DNA of 7,497 bases from positions 1-7,497 of the forward strand of contig BJHC01000065.1 in the NCBI GenBank assembly GCA_014191535.1, written 5' to 3'. This document shows positions 6,227 through 7,497 of the stretch, piece after piece; position 1 is the stretch's first letter; each line of letters begins with the position of its first letter. The translations under genes were made by a program, and so were the position numbers. The notes under the pieces are model-generated. The model made no database searches. It was not told the DNA's origin and worked only from the letters and a program-made list of their open reading frames with translations. Source of the DNA: Cyanobium sp. (GTDB lineage Bacteria > Cyanobacteriota > Cyanobacteriia > PCC-6307 > Cyanobiaceae).

Positions 6227-6658
6227 TCAGCCCTCCACCTTCACGCTGACGCTGGTTGTGGTCTGGGCCTTGGGGGCCGTGACCGTGAGCAGGCCATCGC
6301 GGTAGTGGGCGCTGAGCCCGTCGCGGTCGATGCCCGAGGGGAAGCGGAAGCTGCGGCTCCAGGTGCCATAGCGGAACTCACTCAGCAGGGGGCCGCTGGC
6401 GGCTGGGGCCTCCGCCTCGCCGGCGGGCTCGGGCTCGGGGGCGCGGCGCTGGGCACTGATCACCAGGCTGCGGTCGGTGGCTTTGACGTCGATCGAGTCA
6501 CGGTCCACACCGGGCAGCTCGAGGCAGATGCTGAAGCCGGCTTCGGTGTCGCGCACCTCCGCGGCGGGCACACGCTCGGCGCTGTGCAGTTGCTGTTCCA
6601 GCTGTTGGAACAGATCGGTGTCGAACAGATCGAAGGGCGATTGGCGCAGGGTCAACAT
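6227..6658 (-). CDS. Small heat-shock protein, Hsp20/alpha-crystallin family
   Basis: ATP-independent holdase chaperone that binds unfolding proteins; cyanobacterial members also associate with thylakoids. At 143 residues it is normal for the family. A short N-terminal arm (1-32, with FDLFDTDLFQQLEQQL) precedes the alpha-crystallin domain (about 33-130). That domain contains LELPGVDRDSIDVKA (46-60) and the signature AHYRDGLL (117-124, the A-x-x-x-n-G-v-L motif). A Pro/Glu/Ala-rich loop at 71-90 is longer and more acidic than usual. The tail TTTSVSVKVEG has V-S-V in place of the classic I-x-I. The ATG at 6658 lacks a clear Shine-Dalgarno. I saw no CIRCE inverted repeat upstream. The leader has a small hairpin, but no FourU or ROSE element is obvious, so a thermometer like that of Synechocystis hsp17 is not demonstrated. 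It is probably monocistronic, with structure on both sides. It is often called hspA in cyanobacteria, but I have not assigned the symbol. Confidence 0.93.
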   Translation of the reverse strand: MLTLRQSPFDLFDTDLFQQLEQQLHSAERVPAAEVRDTEAGFSICLELPGVDRDSIDVKATDRSLVISAQRRAPEPEPAGEAEAPAASGPLLSEFRYGTWSRSFRFPSGIDRDGLSAHYRDGLLTVTAPKAQTTTSVSVKVEG

Positions 6659-6683
6659 GGCGGGGTCTGCAAGGGATCGCTGG

Positions 6684-6701
6684 TGCGGGGGATCACCCGC
6701 A
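6684..6701 (-). other. Leader hairpin upstream of the Hsp20 gene
   Basis: TGCGGG (6684-6689) and CCCGCA (6696-6701) form a perfect 6-bp inverted repeat with a 6-base loop. It lies 25 bases upstream of the Hsp20 ATG on the transcribed minus strand. If the transcript starts upstream, it would be a stable 5' UTR hairpin, but it does not cover the start codon directly. Confidence 0.3.
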
Positions 6702-6743
6702 TCGCCAATGTGGCCCCGTTGCCGCAGCCCCAGGGGCGCGAGA

Positions 6744-6758
6744 ACCGATCCGATCGGT
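6744..6758. promoter_or_regulatory. 15-bp palindrome ACCGATC-C-GATCGGT, candidate operator
   Basis: A perfect 7-bp inverted repeat around a single central base, about 85 bases upstream of the Hsp20 ATG. The tight symmetry and position suit a dimeric DNA-binding regulator. As RNA it would be a poor hairpin (1-base loop), which favours a DNA role. No known consensus is recognised. Confidence 0.4.
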
Positions 6759-6775
6759 ACGGCCCCTACGGCCTG

Positions 6776-6815
6776 GGTTCGGCTGCCCCACCAGGGTTGT
6801 CGGGGGAGCCGAACC
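6776..6815 (-). terminator. Strong hairpin just after the MEKHLA gene
   Basis: GGTTCGGCT (6776-6784) pairs perfectly with AGCCGAACC (6807-6815). Inside it, CCCC (6786-6789) pairs with GGGG (6802-6805) after one mismatch, giving a 9+4 bp stem. It begins 5 bases after the MEKHLA stop on the minus strand, where a terminator is expected. No U-run follows, so it could instead be a 3' stabilising structure or a weak terminator. Confidence 0.5.
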
Positions 6816-6820
6816 GTGGC

Positions 6821-7300
6821 CTAGAGCCACCACCAGCTGTTGAAGGCGGCCGCTTGACCGCAGGGGCGCCCGTCGGCATCCCAGAGGGTCCAGAGCCGGG
6901 CGTTGTCGATCTGGAAGCGGCGTCCGCCGCTGCTGATGCGGATGCCGCTATAGCCGGAGATGGCGTGCTGTTGCTGGGCCTGCACCAACATCCGGGCTCG
7001 CTCTCGCCGTTGCTGTGGCTCCGCCGTGAGCCGTGAGGGCAGGCCCACCATCTGGCCCCAGCTCCGTTGCCACAGCTGCAGGGCGGCGGCATTGGCGTAG
7101 ATCAAGCGCGGTCCGGGGTCGCCGCCGGGGTCGCTGCCGTCGTGGGCGAGCACCACCGTGGGGCAAGCGAACAGCTCCTGGGCCTGGTGCGCTGGATCCT
7201 GCCGCGGCAACAGGTTGCGCCCGAAGCCCTGCCGATGGCTGCGCAGGATGCAGGCCACCAGCTCTTGCTGCGCTGCCTCCAGCCACGGGGCCGCTGGCAT
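6821..7300 (-). CDS. MEKHLA-domain protein (PAS-like), 159 residues
   Basis: MEKHLA is a PAS-like domain found in cyanobacteria as stand-alone proteins and at the C-terminus of plant class III HD-ZIP factors. A sensory or ligand-binding role is presumed; none is proven here. An N-terminal helix (1-25, LEAAQQELVACILRSH) precedes the domain (about 38-156). Its characteristic pieces are visible: LFACPTVVLAHDG, RLIYANAAALQLW (65-77), GLPSRLTAEP (86-95), RERARMLVQA, YSGIRISSGGRRFQID (117-132), and the end WDADGRPCGQAAAF with Trp156-158. I chose the ATG at 7300. It lies 4 bases after the upstream stop, with TGAGGGG touching it, and the frame upstream of 7300 (open to 7474) is a shadow of the 7305-7496 gene. 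The Shine-Dalgarno is unusually close; the GTG at codon 15 is a less likely alternative. There is no membrane segment. It is probably co-transcribed with the upstream small gene. Confidence 0.88.
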   Translation of the reverse strand: MPAAPWLEAAQQELVACILRSHRQGFGRNLLPRQDPAHQAQELFACPTVVLAHDGSDPGGDPGPRLIYANAAALQLWQRSWGQMVGLPSRLTAEPQQRRERARMLVQAQQQHAISGYSGIRISSGGRRFQIDNARLWTLWDADGRPCGQAAAFNSWWWL

Positions 7301-7304
7301 CCCC

Positions 7305-7496
7305 TCAGCTGCCGTTGGTGTCGTTGTCGTTGCTCTGATTGCTGCCGGCGGCCATGGCGGTGGCCATGGCCGCGGCGCTGAAGCCCGCCCCCTGGGCCTT
7401 GAGATGGTCAACGAACTGACGCCCCGCCTCCGGGAAGCGGCCGTCCTCCGCCAGGGGCACGGGCCCCGCTTCATCCAGGCCGGTGTCCCCCTCCAT
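7305..7496 (-). CDS. Hypothetical small protein, 63 residues, at window edge (possibly 5'-partial)
   Basis: I recognise no family. The frame has an ATG at 7496, one base from the window end, and stops with TGA at 7307-7305. The ATG may be the start or an internal Met. The N-terminal part is acidic (MEGDTGLDEAGPVPLAEDG). It is followed by FPEAGRQFVDHLKAQG, an Ala-rich helix-prone stretch (about residues 36-51) too short and polar to be a clear membrane span, and an Asn/Asp/Ser-rich tail. It is followed four bases later by the MEKHLA gene, with the stop inside the GA-rich sequence preceding that start, which indicates an operon. The competing frame over the same DNA (up to 7474) gives a Pro/Arg-rich translation and is judged a shadow. 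Confidence 0.6.
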   Translation of the reverse strand: MEGDTGLDEAGPVPLAEDGRFPEAGRQFVDHLKAQGAGFSAAAMATAMAAGSNQSNDNDTNGS

Positions 7497-7497
7497 C

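Noticed and set aside
6659..6820. CIRCE element or FourU/ROSE RNA thermometer for the Hsp20 gene
   Set aside because: No TTAGCACTC/GAGTGCTAA-like repeat is present, and no U-run pairs with a Shine-Dalgarno near the start. Only a GC-rich hairpin 25 bases upstream and a palindrome are seen.
7301..7474. N-terminal extension of the MEKHLA protein to an ATG at 7474
   Set aside because: The added 58 residues are Pro/Arg/Thr-rich and lie out of frame over the 7305-7496 gene. The MEKHLA domain and its helix start naturally after 7300.

Overview
The window is GC-rich DNA (roughly two thirds G+C by eye) from a cyanobacterium, most likely a high-GC picocyanobacterium of the Synechococcus/Cyanobium group. 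Three things support this. There is a flv3-flv1 pair of C-type flavodiiron genes, with flavodoxin and flavin-reductase domains fused to the diiron core. There is a stand-alone MEKHLA-domain protein. There are also three copies of the cyanobacterial HIP1 octamer GCGATCGC within coding DNA.

Layout, left to right. On the + strand, positions 1-1608 hold the C-terminal half of gcvP (glycine decarboxylase P-protein), whose 5' half lies outside the window. A structured, AT-richer leader of about 150 bases follows. It contains a terminator-like hairpin, a second 10-bp hairpin and a possible 35-codon leucine-zipper ORF. It leads into an 89-residue protein of unknown function (1758-2027). The + genes then meet a minus-strand block head-on at about 2027/2048.

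The minus-strand block, in its transcription order (right to left), begins with a small unknown protein at the window edge (7305-7496). A MEKHLA-domain protein follows four bases later (6821-7300), then a strong hairpin (6776-6815). Next is a small heat-shock protein of the Hsp20 family (6227-6658) with its own intrinsic terminator (6166-6193). After that come flv3 (4339-6075 or 6123) and flv1 (2489-4339), whose stop and start codons share one base (TGATG). A 237-base intergenic stretch with two dyad-symmetric sites separates flv1 from a 67-residue unknown protein (2048-2251).

Functional picture. Flv1 and Flv3 together reduce O2 to water using electrons from the acceptor side of photosystem I, protecting it under changing light. 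GcvP is the decarboxylating subunit of the glycine cleavage system, which consumes photorespiratory glycine. Hsp20 holds unfolding proteins. These fit a photosynthetic stress and photorespiration neighbourhood, but only flv3-flv1 and the 7496-6821 pair show real evidence of co-transcription.

I found no tRNA, rRNA, CRISPR array, insertion sequence or phage gene. I do not see a large undescribed system. The most worthwhile unexplained items are the structured leader with its possible zipper peptide (1630-1765), an exact 36-bp stretch shared by flv1 and flv3, the dyads in 2252-2488, and the dyads and hairpins around the Hsp20 gene.
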